Positions 43,596 to 51,302 of a stretch of 64,000 bases of DNA are shown one piece after another (position 1 is the first letter of the stretch; every line of letters begins with the position of its first letter). The DNA is taken from positions 1-64,000 of the forward strand of contig CBDCXJ010000005.1 in NCBI GenBank assembly GCA_965223695.1, in the 5' to 3' direction. Position numbers and translations under genes: made by a program. This DNA comes from JAUVPB01 sp965223695 (GTDB lineage Bacteria; Actinomycetota; Thermoleophilia; Gaiellales; Gaiellaceae). The notes under the pieces were generated by a model. That model ran no database searches, was not told where the DNA came from, and saw nothing but the letters and a program-made list of their open reading frames with translations.

Positions 43596-45371
43596 CTGCT
43601 TAGCCTGCTGAAAGCCGCCTCAGGTCTTGTGCTGCTGCTGGTGCTGGCCGCCTGCGGCGGCTCCAGCCCAGGTGTGCCGCCTTCACCCGAACCGTCCTCC
43701 GCGCAGTCGCCTTCGCCCGTGCCTCCGCCTGAGCCGGCTCTCGCTGAGCAGGTCCTGACGCTGCTCTACTGGCAGGCCCCGTCGATACCGGGCCCGTATC
43801 TCTCCGGTGGCTCCAAGGACCGGGACGCCGGAGCGTTCACCCTGGAACCGCTCGCTGTGTACGACCCGGGCGGCAACATGGTGCCGGTGCTGGCAACCGC
43901 GATACCGACGCTGGAGAACGGCGGCGTTGCGCAGGACATGATGTCGATCACGTGGACGCTGCGAGGGGGACTGCGATGGTCGGATGACAGCCCCGTGACG
44001 GCTCATGACGTGGTCTTCACCTGGCGCTACTGCACGGACCCCGATACCGGGTGCACGATCGCTGACGCGTTCGAAGGAATTGCCTCCGTGGAAGCCCTCG
44101 ATGCGGTCACCGTCAGGGTCACGTTCGATGAGCCGAAATCGTATCCCTACAACGCGTTCGTTGGCACGGGGACGCCGATCATCAGCCGGACACAGTTCGC
44201 CGGCTGCGTCGGCGCTGCCGCCACGACCTGCGACGCGCAGAACAACGCGCCTCTGGGCACCGGCCCTTACCGCATCACCGGCTTCACGCCCAACGAGCAA
44301 GCCACCTACGAGCGCAACCCGTTCTACCGAGGCCCGGAGCCCTACTTTGATCGGGTGGTTCTCAAGGGCGGCGGCGACGCGCTCTCGGCGGCCCGCGCCG
44401 TCCTGGAAGCAGGCGAAGCCGACTACGCCTGGAACCTGCAGATCGCGCCGGACGTCCTTGCCCGCATGGAGGCGTCCGACAGGGGCAAGGTGGTCGCTGC
44501 GTTCGCCAGCCTCGTCGAGCGCATCGTCGTCAACCAGACGAACCCGGACCCGGCGCTCGGGGATGACCGCTCCGAGTACCTCGACGGGAAGAACCCGCAC
44601 CCCTTCCTGACCTTCAAGCCGGTCGCGCAGGCCATGTCCATGGCCATAGACCGCAACCACATCGCCGAGCAGCTCTACGGGTTCGCTGGGGAGGCCGCCT
44701 GCAACATCGTCGCGGGCCCTCCGGCCTACGCCTCTACAGCCAACGGCAGCTGCCTCTCCCAGGACATCGAAGGGGCGAACCGCCTGCTGGACGAGAACAA
44801 CGTGCTCGATACCGACGGCGACGGCATCCGCGAGCACAACGGTGTTCCTCTGCGCGTCGTCTACCAGACCTCCACGAACGCGATCAGACAGGACACCCAA
44901 GCTCTCATCCGCGATTGGTGGCGCCAGATAGGCATCGAGACGGAGCTGGTGGACCACGACGCCGCCGTCTTCTTCGGCGGCGACCCCGTCGAGGACGCCG
45001 AGGAGTCGTACCGCAGGTTCTTCGCGGACGTGCAGATGTACGCCGGGGACTCCGGCATCGATCCCCAGCAATACCTGTTCAGCCAGCTCTGCAGCCACAT
45101 CCAGACGCGTGAGAACAACTGGGCTGACGGCAACAACGCCCGCTCCTGCAACCCCGGCTACGACGAGGCCTATGAGCGGCTCGCCGGTATGCCGATCGGG
45201 GCCGAGCGCGCGGAGCTCATCAAGCGGCTGAACGACCTGCACGTGCAGAACTACTACGAGACCCCGCTCGTCAACCGCGGCTTCGTCTCCGCGCACCTGA
45301 ACACCCTGCAAGGCGTCCGCATGAACGGCTGGGACAGCGAACTCTGGAACATCGCCGAGTGGCGCCGCTGA
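43596..45371 (+). CDS. Peptide/nickel-type ABC transporter substrate-binding lipoprotein (start unresolved)
   Basis: About 590 residues. A lipoprotein signal (LLSLLKAASGLVLLLVLAAC) is followed by a Pro/Ser linker and a family 5 solute-binding domain: LTLLYWQAPSIPGPYLSGG, WTLRGGLRWSDDSPVTAHDV, GTGPYRITGFTPNEQATYERN, QAMSMAIDRNHIAEQLYG and DWWRQIGIETELVDHD are all typical of DppA/OppA-like proteins, which capture peptides or other solutes outside the cell. No in-frame ATG/GTG precedes the signal helix apart from distant codons; AGGAGA at 43571-43576 suggests the start is near 43580-43596 and may be hidden by a base error. No permease or ATPase genes are beside it, so it is orphaned. Confidence 0.8.
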   Translation: MLSLLKAASGLVLLLVLAACGGSSPGVPPSPEPSSAQSPSPVPPPEPALAEQVLTLLYWQAPSIPGPYLSGGSKDRDAGAFTLEPLAVYDPGGNMVPVLATAIPTLENGGVAQDMMSITWTLRGGLRWSDDSPVTAHDVVFTWRYCTDPDTGCTIADAFEGIASVEALDAVTVRVTFDEPKSYPYNAFVGTGTPIISRTQFAGCVGAAATTCDAQNNAPLGTGPYRITGFTPNEQATYERNPFYRGPEPYFDRVVLKGGGDALSAARAVLEAGEADYAWNLQIAPDVLARMEASDRGKVVAAFASLVERIVVNQTNPDPALGDDRSEYLDGKNPHPFLTFKPVAQAMSMAIDRNHIAEQLYGFAGEAACNIVAGPPAYASTANGSCLSQDIEGANRLLDENNVLDTDGDGIREHNGVPLRVVYQTSTNAIRQDTQALIRDWWRQIGIETELVDHDAAVFFGGDPVEDAEESYRRFFADVQMYAGDSGIDPQQYLFSQLCSHIQTRENNWADGNNARSCNPGYDEAYERLAGMPIGAERAELIKRLNDLHVQNYYETPLVNRGFVSAHLNTLQGVRMNGWDSELWNIAEWRR

Positions 45372-45552
45372 AGAGCTGCGCCCGACCTCCCCCTCCACGC
45401 CCCCCGTTCAAGCACCCCGACCGGCAGCCACCCACACCGGCCGCAACCCCGGCCCCTACTAGGAGCAGCAGGAACAGGACATGGCCCTCGGGGACACCGA
45501 CCCAGTGGCTGCTGGGCACTGTGGGTGATGGCATACAGGGCTCTCGTGCCCG

Positions 45553-45598
45553 CGCGGCGGCGGGATTTGAACCCGCGACCTCCGGGTTATGAGCCCGC
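45553..45598 (-). repeat. 3-prime fragment of tRNA-Met(CAU): probable attachment-site scar
   Basis: On the minus strand CGGGCTCATAACCCG is a full anticodon stem-loop with anticodon CAT, followed by a short variable region, a complete T arm (GCGGGTTCAAATCCCGC) and an acceptor-like 3-prime end (CGCCGCG) without CCA. Upstream, where the D arm and 5-prime acceptor should be, the sequence no longer matches a tRNA. Half-tRNAs of this kind are left where integrative elements recombine into tRNA 3-prime ends. The element would lie at higher coordinates. No integrase gene or intact tRNA-Met is in the window. The rest of 45372-45764 shows nothing recognisable. Confidence 0.65.
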
Positions 45599-45764
45599 CC
45601 AACCCAGGTGCTGCCAGGTAGAAACCTGCATGGTTAAGCGATATAGGGTGCTCTCAGGTCAGCTGAGACCAGCTCAGGTTGGTACAAAATTGATGCCTAA
45701 CTAGGCAACACAGGGTCGGGCCAGGCGAGGGCCCGTCCGGGCCGATCGAAGGCGGGGATGTGGG

Positions 45765-46410
45765 CTAGTTGATCTCGAAGACTGCCTGGATGGACGTGCG
45801 CAGCTCGAGCTCGCCGCCTGTCAACGGGTGACAGCGAGGAGTCAAAGGCCGCCGCCACCTCGTCCGCGAAACGTCTGTTGGCGAGGTCTTGGGGACCAAG
45901 GCGAGACCGCCGGCCTCGTAGAGACCGACAAGCCTCCCGAGCGGCACGCCCGCGAGGGCGGCGAAATGCTCCGCCTTGACGAGAGCGTCCGTGACCGCCA
46001 GCTCTCTCAGCTGGGCCATGTAGGGCCCGGTGTCCTCGACCGTGAAACGGATGCTGTTGATCCTGACCGCATCGCCTCCGGCCTCTGCGGCCGCGCCGAT
46101 CGCCTCCCCAACCCAGCCGAGGTCGCGGACCTTGACGACGGCCAGGTTGATCACCCGGTACCCGGCCAGCACCTCCCTGCCCCGCCGGCTGCACCACGCT
46201 CAACGAAGACCGAGACGGGAGCCCCGGCAACTCCCGGCCTTCGAGACTCCGACTCGCTATCGGTCGTCTCCGTCGTCGTCCCGGTCGAGAGTCTGGGTTT
46301 CAACTGGCAGCGGCGCTTGCGGGGATGCCGCCGCATGCGGCTAGCGAAGCAGCGACCAACAGACACAGCAGCCCAACCCACACAACGATTCTACGGGGCC
46401 TGATACGCAC
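45765..46410 (-). pseudogene. Decayed SIMPL-domain (YggE-like) lipoprotein gene
   Basis: From a GTG at 46408-46410 there is a lipoprotein signal (RIVVWVGLLCLLVAASLAAC), which soon meets a stop; Ser/Thr/Glu-rich linker and GVAGAPVSVFVERGAAGG follow in another frame, and from about 46175 a third frame gives LAGYRVINLAVVKVRDLGWVG, then ITFTIED-like IRFTVEDTGPYMAQLREL and ALVKAEHFAALAGV, ending LRTSIQAVFEIN. This last part is the C-terminal half of the SIMPL/DUF541 domain. The middle of the domain, including the segment that should precede LAGYRV, is missing. Multiple breaks mark it as a pseudogene of an exported protein. Confidence 0.65.
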
Positions 46411-46516
46411 TCGGGAAATCAGAGTCAACACCAAGTCTCTCCATAGACGCAGCGAACCGCCCCCACGGTAGCGGGCAACGGGACAGTTCGAATTCCCGGT
46501 CACGGATCGTGGCCCA

Positions 46517-46536
46517 CTAGGAGGGTTTGGCGGAAG
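46517..46536 (+). repeat. Dispersed direct repeat, copy A
   Basis: CTAGGAGGGTTTGGCGGAAG. Four copies of CTAGGAGGGnTtGGCGnAa occur in the same orientation at 46517, 48014, 49310 and 49495. Copies A and B bracket the transposase gene at 46713-47837. After this core, copies A, B and C each contain AAC followed within a few bases by CTGT. Confidence 0.6.
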
Positions 46537-46712
46537 GGCTAGCGAAACGCTGTCCGGTCACGTGTGGCACGTCCTTTGGGCGCGAGCTTTGGGGCAGTAG
46601 AGGGCGGTGCTGTCTCTGGCCAGGTGTTCTCGCCAGCCTTTTGGGGCATTTGGGCTCCCCGCGACGTGTTGGTGCAGGCTAGCGCCTACCGGGTCTGGCG
46701 ATAGCGGCTTGT

Positions 46713-47837
46713 TTAGGCTGCGAGCGGGACGGTTCGTGCTCGTGCGAGAGCTTGGGAGAGCCGGGCGAGTATCACGAGGTCAGCATGGAGCGCTACTCGC
46801 TCAATACCGCGGACGCGTAGCGGTGCGAGGCCGTAGTCGTGTTTCAAACGCCCGAACTCTCGTTCGACTGCGGCACGGGCACGGTAGAGGGAGCGCCACC
46901 TGGGTGTCTCGCGCGGGACGAGCGGGTGCAGACGACTGGCCTTCCGCCAGAGGCTCTTGGGCGAGCATCCGCCGGTCGGGCAGCGCCACTTCGTTCGCTT
47001 GCGCTGGAAGTCCGCCCCGGCGAATGTCCAGGTGCCGTGCTCGCACGTCGGTGGGAGATGGTCGCCGCGCTTGACGGCGGGAGTCTGGCGGAGCGGGATG
47101 ATCGGAAGCGACCCGGCCTCGTGGCAGGCCTCGTAGACCGGCTTCACGTCGTAGCCCTTGTCGAGCGCGGCCGTCTCCGGGGCGAAGCCACGAGCCCTGA
47201 TCGCTGTGAGCAGATCGGAGACGGCGGAGGACTCATGTGTCCTCGCTGTCTTCACTGTCCACGCGACCGGAAGATCGGTGCGAGCGCAGACGGCTGCGTG
47301 GAGCTTGTACCCGTAGAAGCCCCCGCCCTTGCGGGTACTGACGGCGGAGCGGTGGCCCCAGGAGGCGTCCGGGTCGGAGAAGCGCTCCCGCTCGGGCCCG
47401 TGCTTGGAGAGGTAGCGCTGCCCGTTCGCGAAGGCAGAGAGATCGGAAGCGTCGATGGCGATGTCCTCCCCGTACTCCGGAAGCTCCTCCCGGAGTGCGG
47501 CCGTCACGCGCTCGAGGCAAGCATCCAGGAGCGGCTTGTGCTTTCTGAGCTTTGTCGCGAAGCGGTAGCAGGCATAGACGCTCGGGCAACCACCGAGAGC
47601 CTCCTGCAACGCGGCGTGCTCAGAGACAAGCGCAGCCGTCTTGCTCCATGTGGGGATCGCGTACAGGCTCTTCGCAAGACACGCCCCGACAAGCGACCTG
47701 GTCGGGTAGCCCCTCCGGCCTGTCCAGCGAAGCCCCTCAAGCTCCGCGATCAGCTGGGCGATCTCAGCTGAATCGAGGATGTCCGCGACAGACCCTGCGA
47801 GCCCGCCGCGGCGGATTGGTACCGTCTGACCTACCAA
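46713..47837 (-). CDS. DDE transposase of IS4/IS5/IS1182 type
   Basis: 374 residues. The N-terminal SVADILDSAEIAQLIAELEG and SLYAIPTWSKTAALVSEHAA form a DNA-binding region. The catalytic acids are in DIAIDASDLSAFANG (first Asp), AALDKGYDVKPVY (second Asp) and RAAVEREFGRLKHDYGLAP (Glu); this is the DDE_Tnp_1 arrangement. A CxxxC/C pattern (PTCEHG, WRCPTGGCSPKSLW) between the second Asp and the Glu suggests an inserted zinc ribbon as in IS1182-like enzymes. The frame is intact. I could not find convincing terminal inverted repeats, so the element ends are undefined. A related fragment lies at 50966-51277. Confidence 0.85.
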   Translation of the reverse strand: MVGQTVPIRRGGLAGSVADILDSAEIAQLIAELEGLRWTGRRGYPTRSLVGACLAKSLYAIPTWSKTAALVSEHAALQEALGGCPSVYACYRFATKLRKHKPLLDACLERVTAALREELPEYGEDIAIDASDLSAFANGQRYLSKHGPERERFSDPDASWGHRSAVSTRKGGGFYGYKLHAAVCARTDLPVAWTVKTARTHESSAVSDLLTAIRARGFAPETAALDKGYDVKPVYEACHEAGSLPIIPLRQTPAVKRGDHLPPTCEHGTWTFAGADFQRKRTKWRCPTGGCSPKSLWRKASRLHPLVPRETPRWRSLYRARAAVEREFGRLKHDYGLAPLRVRGIERVALHADLVILARLSQALARARTVPLAA

Positions 47838-48013
47838 GTGAGCTTATCCCTCTCTTGGTCACGGCCCTCGGAGGATGCAACCTCGCGGGGGCCTCTTTTT
47901 GTGACTCGATCCCTAGGATCTTACTCGATCCTACGCTCGTACGCGGGCCGGACGGCCACCGGACGGCCCTTGCGGCCACTGACCGTAGCGGGGCGAGGCG
48001 CGCCCAACAGTGC

Positions 48014-48033
48014 CTAGGAGGGCTCGGCGAAAC
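48014..48033 (+). repeat. Dispersed direct repeat, copy B
   Basis: CTAGGAGGGCTCGGCGAAAC. It lies about 1.5 kb after copy A and 1.3 kb before copy C, with the two unknown ORFs between B and C. A second GGCGAAAC follows ten bases later. Confidence 0.55.
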
Positions 48034-48111
48034 GATCGGCGAAACTGTCTGCGGGCATGGGTTAGCGTCGCGTTCACACGGTTGAGCCGCTTCCCGGGCG
48101 GGACCGTCGAC

Positions 48112-48187
48112 GCCGGAGGCCCGAGGCAGGCGGGGGCGGCGGGACAGGAGTAGGGCTCGCCGGAGGCCCTGGGGCAGGCGGGGCCGC
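48112..48187 (+). repeat. Imperfect tandem repeat, two units of about 29 bp
   Basis: GCCGGAGGCCC followed by a GGCAGGCGGGG-like segment occurs at 48112-48140 and again at 48159-48187, with a few substitutions. Both units are non-coding as far as can be seen. They might be remnants of a local duplication or binding sites. Confidence 0.5.
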
Positions 48188-48351
48188 GGCTCGGGTTGCG
48201 TTCGTTGTGTCGTTTGGCTCGTCGTCTCCCCCTTACGGTGGTGGTGCCGTCCACGGTGAGTAGGCCGACCGAGCTGGCCGCTGCTAGCGCCATCTTCCTG
48301 ACGCGCTAGGTTGATAGGGAATCGAGTCGAAATCAAGGGAGGAAACGGGCG

Positions 48352-48708
48352 GTGGCGAACGGGCACGGAGGACGCAGGCCGGGGGCGGGCCGGCCCGCCG
48401 GGAGCCGGAACCGCTCGACGCTGGCTCGCGAGGCCGGTGCGGTGACGTTGGCCGAGCTGGCCCGCGAGTCAACAGCTGATGCGATCATGGCCCTGCGGCA
48501 GGTGATGCTCGACGCCGAGGCGCCGGCGTCGGCGCGGATCGCGGCGGCAACGGCTCTGCTCGATCGCGCCTACGGGCGGCCCTCGCCGCGCGTCGAGCTC
48601 GACAAGGACCCCGGCCCGCCGGACGTGGACACGCGGCGGCTGATCCATCCTGGCGACCCTGACTTCGAGCCGCTCGAGCCTGAGCCTGGCACGGAGGACG
48701 CAGCTTGA
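48352..48708 (+). CDS. Unknown protein with terminase-small-subunit-like N-terminus, 118 aa
   Basis: GTG start with AAGGGAGG upstream. The N-terminus GGRRPGAGRPAGSRNRSTLA is the basic motif often found at the start of phage terminase small subunits and related mobile-element DNA-binding proteins. A helical segment (ESTADAIMALRQVMLD, ASARIAAATALLDRAYG) follows, close to the terminase-small pattern of a helical bundle, then an acidic Pro/Asp tail. No terminase large subunit or other phage gene is nearby. The stop overlaps the next start by four bases. The mobile-element link is a suggestion from the motif only. Confidence 0.6.
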   Translation: MANGHGGRRPGAGRPAGSRNRSTLAREAGAVTLAELARESTADAIMALRQVMLDAEAPASARIAAATALLDRAYGRPSPRVELDKDPGPPDVDTRRLIHPGDPDFEPLEPEPGTEDAA

Positions 48709-49259
48709 CGGTCATCGGCTTCCTGGGTGACGATGGGACAGCCACCGCCAACCACCTCGATCCCGGCGCGCCCCGCTGGCGGGTCTACCTGACCAACCGT
48801 CACGGCGACCCGGCGCCCATCCTCGCCGAGATGCGCCAACGCAGGGCGCCCCGGGCCCGCGTGCCCTGGGTGAGCGTCCGCAACCGAGACCGCGCCGCCG
48901 CTGCCGCCGACGGAGAGTTGGATCGACCACTGCCGGCCCGGACGCTGCGAGCGCTTCGGGCGCATATCGGCACGACCCCCTACCTCGCCGGCAACGGGTT
49001 CGGACTCCTGATCAAGATCTTAGACGAGGACGGGTCCGAGGGCCGGTTCGCGGGCTCTGACTCGGTGCGCGAGCCGCGCTGGCCGCACCACCTCGCCGAC
49101 CTACAACGCGAGCTCGCAGACGGACTGACCCCGATCCCCTACGCCAGCCGGAAGGACCGCGACGAACAAGCGGCCCGGATCCGCGACACGGATCCACCCA
49201 TGCCAGACGCCGACGCCCTGATCGCCCACGTCGCCGCAACCCCATACAAGGCCCCATAG
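48705..49259 (+). CDS. Unknown protein, 184 aa, coupled to the preceding ORF
   Basis: It starts at a TTG overlapping the stop of the preceding gene (TTGA). The product is soluble-looking with GFLGDDGTATANHLDPGAPR near the N-terminus, a basic middle (EMRQRRAPRARVPWVSVRNR), and PYLAGNGFGLLIKILDEDG and helical C-terminal parts. I find no recognisable domain. The two ORFs form a two-gene unit between repeat copies B and C inside the island. Coding is supported by the overlap, length and absence of better frames. Confidence 0.5.
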   Translation: MTVIGFLGDDGTATANHLDPGAPRWRVYLTNRHGDPAPILAEMRQRRAPRARVPWVSVRNRDRAAAAADGELDRPLPARTLRALRAHIGTTPYLAGNGFGLLIKILDEDGSEGRFAGSDSVREPRWPHHLADLQRELADGLTPIPYASRKDRDEQAARIRDTDPPMPDADALIAHVAATPYKAP

Positions 49260-49309
49260 AACCAGGCGCTACACCACCGAACCAGGCGGCGAGCGCATAT
49301 CGCCCCTAG

Positions 49310-49329
49310 CTAGGAGGGGTTGGCGTAAC
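49310..49329 (+). repeat. Dispersed direct repeat, copy C
   Basis: CTAGGAGGGGTTGGCGTAAC, followed by GCTGT as in copy A. It lies 50 bases after the second unknown ORF. The next 165 bases to copy D show no gene. Confidence 0.55.
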
Positions 49330-49494
49330 GCTGTGGCCGCGTGGTTAGGGGGCTTGCGGGGCGGCTGCCGGGTGTTTACTCCAAAGACCGGGCTGTTTTA
49401 ACCATGCCGGATCGGGGTTTGTGTGGTTGGGTCGGCGCGCTGAGAGGGTTCACGCCCTGTCAAGGATTTTCGGGCTTGTCAAGAGAGGGCGACA

Positions 49495-49514
49495 CTAGGA
49501 GGGTTTGGCGAAGC
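49495..49514 (+). repeat. Dispersed direct repeat, copy D
   Basis: CTAGGAGGGTTTGGCGAAGC. It is 185 bases after copy C and just before the remnant of an IS3-type transposase on the other strand. Confidence 0.6.
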
Positions 49515-49552
49515 GGGCTGCGTGTGACCTGGACCCGGTTTGTGTTGTCGGT

Positions 49553-49660
49553 TTAGGTTGCTCGGGTGTGTAGGGGTTCTCGCTTCCAGGTGGTGGCGAG
49601 TTCGGTGGGTGTTTGGTAGCCGATCCCGGAGTGGGGTCGGTGCTGGTAGCTGTTGACGTT
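49553..49660 (-). pseudogene. C-terminal remnant of an IS3-type orfB transposase
   Basis: On the minus strand the sequence reads NVNSYQHRPHSGIGYQTPTE then LATTWKREPLHTRAT and stops. YxxRPHSGIGYxTPxE is the C-terminal signature of IS3-group integrase-like transposases. Everything before it is replaced by the left end of the intact IS3-type element that starts at 49660, which therefore truncated or joined this older copy. Confidence 0.8.
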
Positions 49661-49709
49661 GAATCGCCCCGGGAATGTTGCAGGCTTCTACCTCTGAGAG
49701 GATGGAGTC

Positions 49710-50033
49710 ATGTCAAGAAAAGGGAGGCCTTACCCGCCGGAGCTGCGGGAGCGGACGGTCAGGATGGTGTTCGAGCACCAGGATGAGTACCCGTCGCAGT
49801 GGAAGGCGATCACGAGTATCGGTGCGCAGCTTGGGGTGCATCATGAGTCGCTCAGGGTGTGGGTTCGCCGGTCGGAGGTCGATGGTGGCCGGCGGCCTGG
49901 TTTGACGAGCGATGAGCGCGAGCGGATGAAGGAGCTCGAGCGTGAGAATCGCGAGCTTCGTCGCGCGAATGAGATTTTGAAGTCTGCGTCGGTTTTCTTC
50001 GCGACCGAGCTCGACGGTCGAATCAAGAGGTGA
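49710..50033 (+). CDS. IS3-family transposase OrfA (helix-turn-helix subunit)
   Basis: 107 residues. YPPELRERTVRMVFEHQDEYPSQWKAI and LGVHHESLRVWVRRSEVD form the HTH that binds the element ends; ERERMKELERENRELRRANEILK is the leucine-zipper segment, and the protein ends SVFFATELDGRIKR, the usual OrfA tail. Its stop overlaps the orfB start (GTGA), so orfB is made by coupling or by frameshifting into a fused OrfAB. Intact. Confidence 0.93.
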   Translation: MSRKGRPYPPELRERTVRMVFEHQDEYPSQWKAITSIGAQLGVHHESLRVWVRRSEVDGGRRPGLTSDERERMKELERENRELRRANEILKSASVFFATELDGRIKR

Positions 50034-50947
50034 TCGTCTACATCGATGCGCACCGGGAGCGGTTCGGGGTCGAGCCGATCTGCAGAGCGTTGCAGTTCGC
50101 TCCGCGCACCTACTACGCGTGGAAGGCAAGGGGCCCGTCGGCCCGCTCGGTTCGGGACGAGCAGCTCAAGCCAATGATCGCGCGTGTGCACGCCGGCAAC
50201 TACAGCGTGTATGGCGCCGAGAAGGTGTGGGCTCAGCTCAACCGCGAAGGCGTCCGGGTCGCTCGCTGCACTGTCGAGCGGCTGATGCGCGAGCTCGGGC
50301 TACGCGGCGCTGTGCGCGGTAAGCCCGTCCGTACGACCCGGGGCGAGGGCACGATCGATCGACCCCTGGATCTCGTTGACAGGCAGTTTGCCGTGCCGGC
50401 TCCGAATCGGCTTTGGGTCGCCGATCTCACGTACGTCAGGACGTGGTCTGGGCTCGTCTACGCGGCCTTCGTCATCGACGCATACAGCCGCCGGATAGTG
50501 GGCTGGAACGCGTCCCGATCATTGAAGACCGACCTAGCGCTTGAGGCGCTCGAACAAGCCATCTGGGCGCGACACCGTGAGACTCTCAACCTCGACGGGC
50601 TCGTCCATCACTCCGACCGCGGCGGCCAATATCTGTCGATTCGCTACACCGACCGGCTCGCCGAAAACGACGTCGCCGGCTCTGTCGGCTCCAGGGGCGA
50701 CAGCTACGACAACGCGCTCGCCGAATCGATCATCGGCCTGTACAAGACCGAGCTGATCAGAAACCGTGGCCCCTGGAAAGGTCTCGACCAGCTCGAGCTC
50801 GCCACGCTGGAATGGGTCGACTGGTACAACCACCGACGCCTCTACGGCCACCTCGGCCTCATCCCACCCGCCGAATACGAAGCCACCTACTACGCTCAAC
50901 ACCCCTCAGTCCCGGAAGCTGACACTCAAGCCAAACAGCCTGCATAA
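50030..50947 (+). CDS. IS3-family transposase OrfB (integrase-like catalytic subunit)
   Basis: 305 residues. HTH_21-type region (GNYSVYGAEKVWAQLNREG), then the DDE core: WVADLTYVRTWSGLVYAAFV (first Asp), VHHSDRGGQYLSIRY (second Asp) and SRGDSYDNALAESIIGLYKTE (Glu), with the C-terminal DWYNHRRLYGHLGLIPPAEYE. All catalytic residues are present; the copy should be functional. It works with OrfA on the inverted repeats described above. Confidence 0.95.
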   Translation: MIVYIDAHRERFGVEPICRALQFAPRTYYAWKARGPSARSVRDEQLKPMIARVHAGNYSVYGAEKVWAQLNREGVRVARCTVERLMRELGLRGAVRGKPVRTTRGEGTIDRPLDLVDRQFAVPAPNRLWVADLTYVRTWSGLVYAAFVIDAYSRRIVGWNASRSLKTDLALEALEQAIWARHRETLNLDGLVHHSDRGGQYLSIRYTDRLAENDVAGSVGSRGDSYDNALAESIIGLYKTELIRNRGPWKGLDQLELATLEWVDWYNHRRLYGHLGLIPPAEYEATYYAQHPSVPEADTQAKQPA

Positions 50948-50965
50948 AACCCGGGGCGATTCAAG

Positions 50966-51277
50966 GTGCGCACCGGCAAGGAAGCAGACATGCGAGTCGT
51001 GGAGCCTCTGCTCAAGCAGCTCGCCGAGCGCGGGGTCAGGCCCGTGTCGGTTGCGATGGACAGAGGCTACGACTACCAAGCCGTCTACCAAACCTGCCAG
51101 GCTCACGGCGCGCTACCCGTGGTGGCCGCGCGCAGAAACAGCGGCACAGGCGACGGCCCGATCGACCGTGCCTCAGAAAGATTCAAGCGCCTATACCACA
51201 TACGATCGGCCGTCGAACGCGAGATCGGCCGGCTGAAACACCACCTAGGCCTAGCGCCACTACGCGTGAGACGGTGA
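50966..51277 (+). pseudogene. C-terminal fragment of an IS4/IS5-like transposase
   Basis: The frame begins at the right end of the IS3 element and reads VAMDRGYDYQAVYQTC (second Asp region) and IRSAVEREIGRLKHHLGLAP (Glu region), ending LRVRR. It matches the corresponding parts of the transposase at 46713-47837. The N-terminal two thirds, including the first Asp, are missing, and the C-terminal end is cut by the second IS3-type element at 51287. Confidence 0.85.
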
Positions 51278-51302
51278 CGTGCTCCCTGTCTGTGTTGACG
51301 GG

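Larger units (their letters stand above)
47838..48351. other. Intergenic stretch holding repeat copy B and an imperfect direct repeat
   Basis: No gene is supported here: possible frames on both strands lack recognisable motifs and have skewed composition. It holds repeat copy B (48014), the tandem GC-rich repeat at 48112-48187, and, at its right end, AAGGGAGG serving the first of two unknown ORFs. Confidence 0.5.
49660..50963 (+). mobile_element. IS3-family insertion sequence, about 1304 bp
   Basis: Terminal inverted repeats: TGAATCGCCCCGGG at the left end (49660-49673) and its exact complement at the right (50950-50963), with TGCAGGCT also shared further in. It holds orfA and orfB in overlapping frames. 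The flanks are fragments of two unrelated transposases and no target duplication is seen, so it arrived by, or later took part in, a deletion or recombination between elements. Confidence 0.88.

Noticed and set aside
46517..49514. An integron cassette array with attC sites
   Set aside because: The repeats lack the paired R/L core motifs and I found no integron integrase. Short GTTAG/TAAC pieces near copy C are insufficient.
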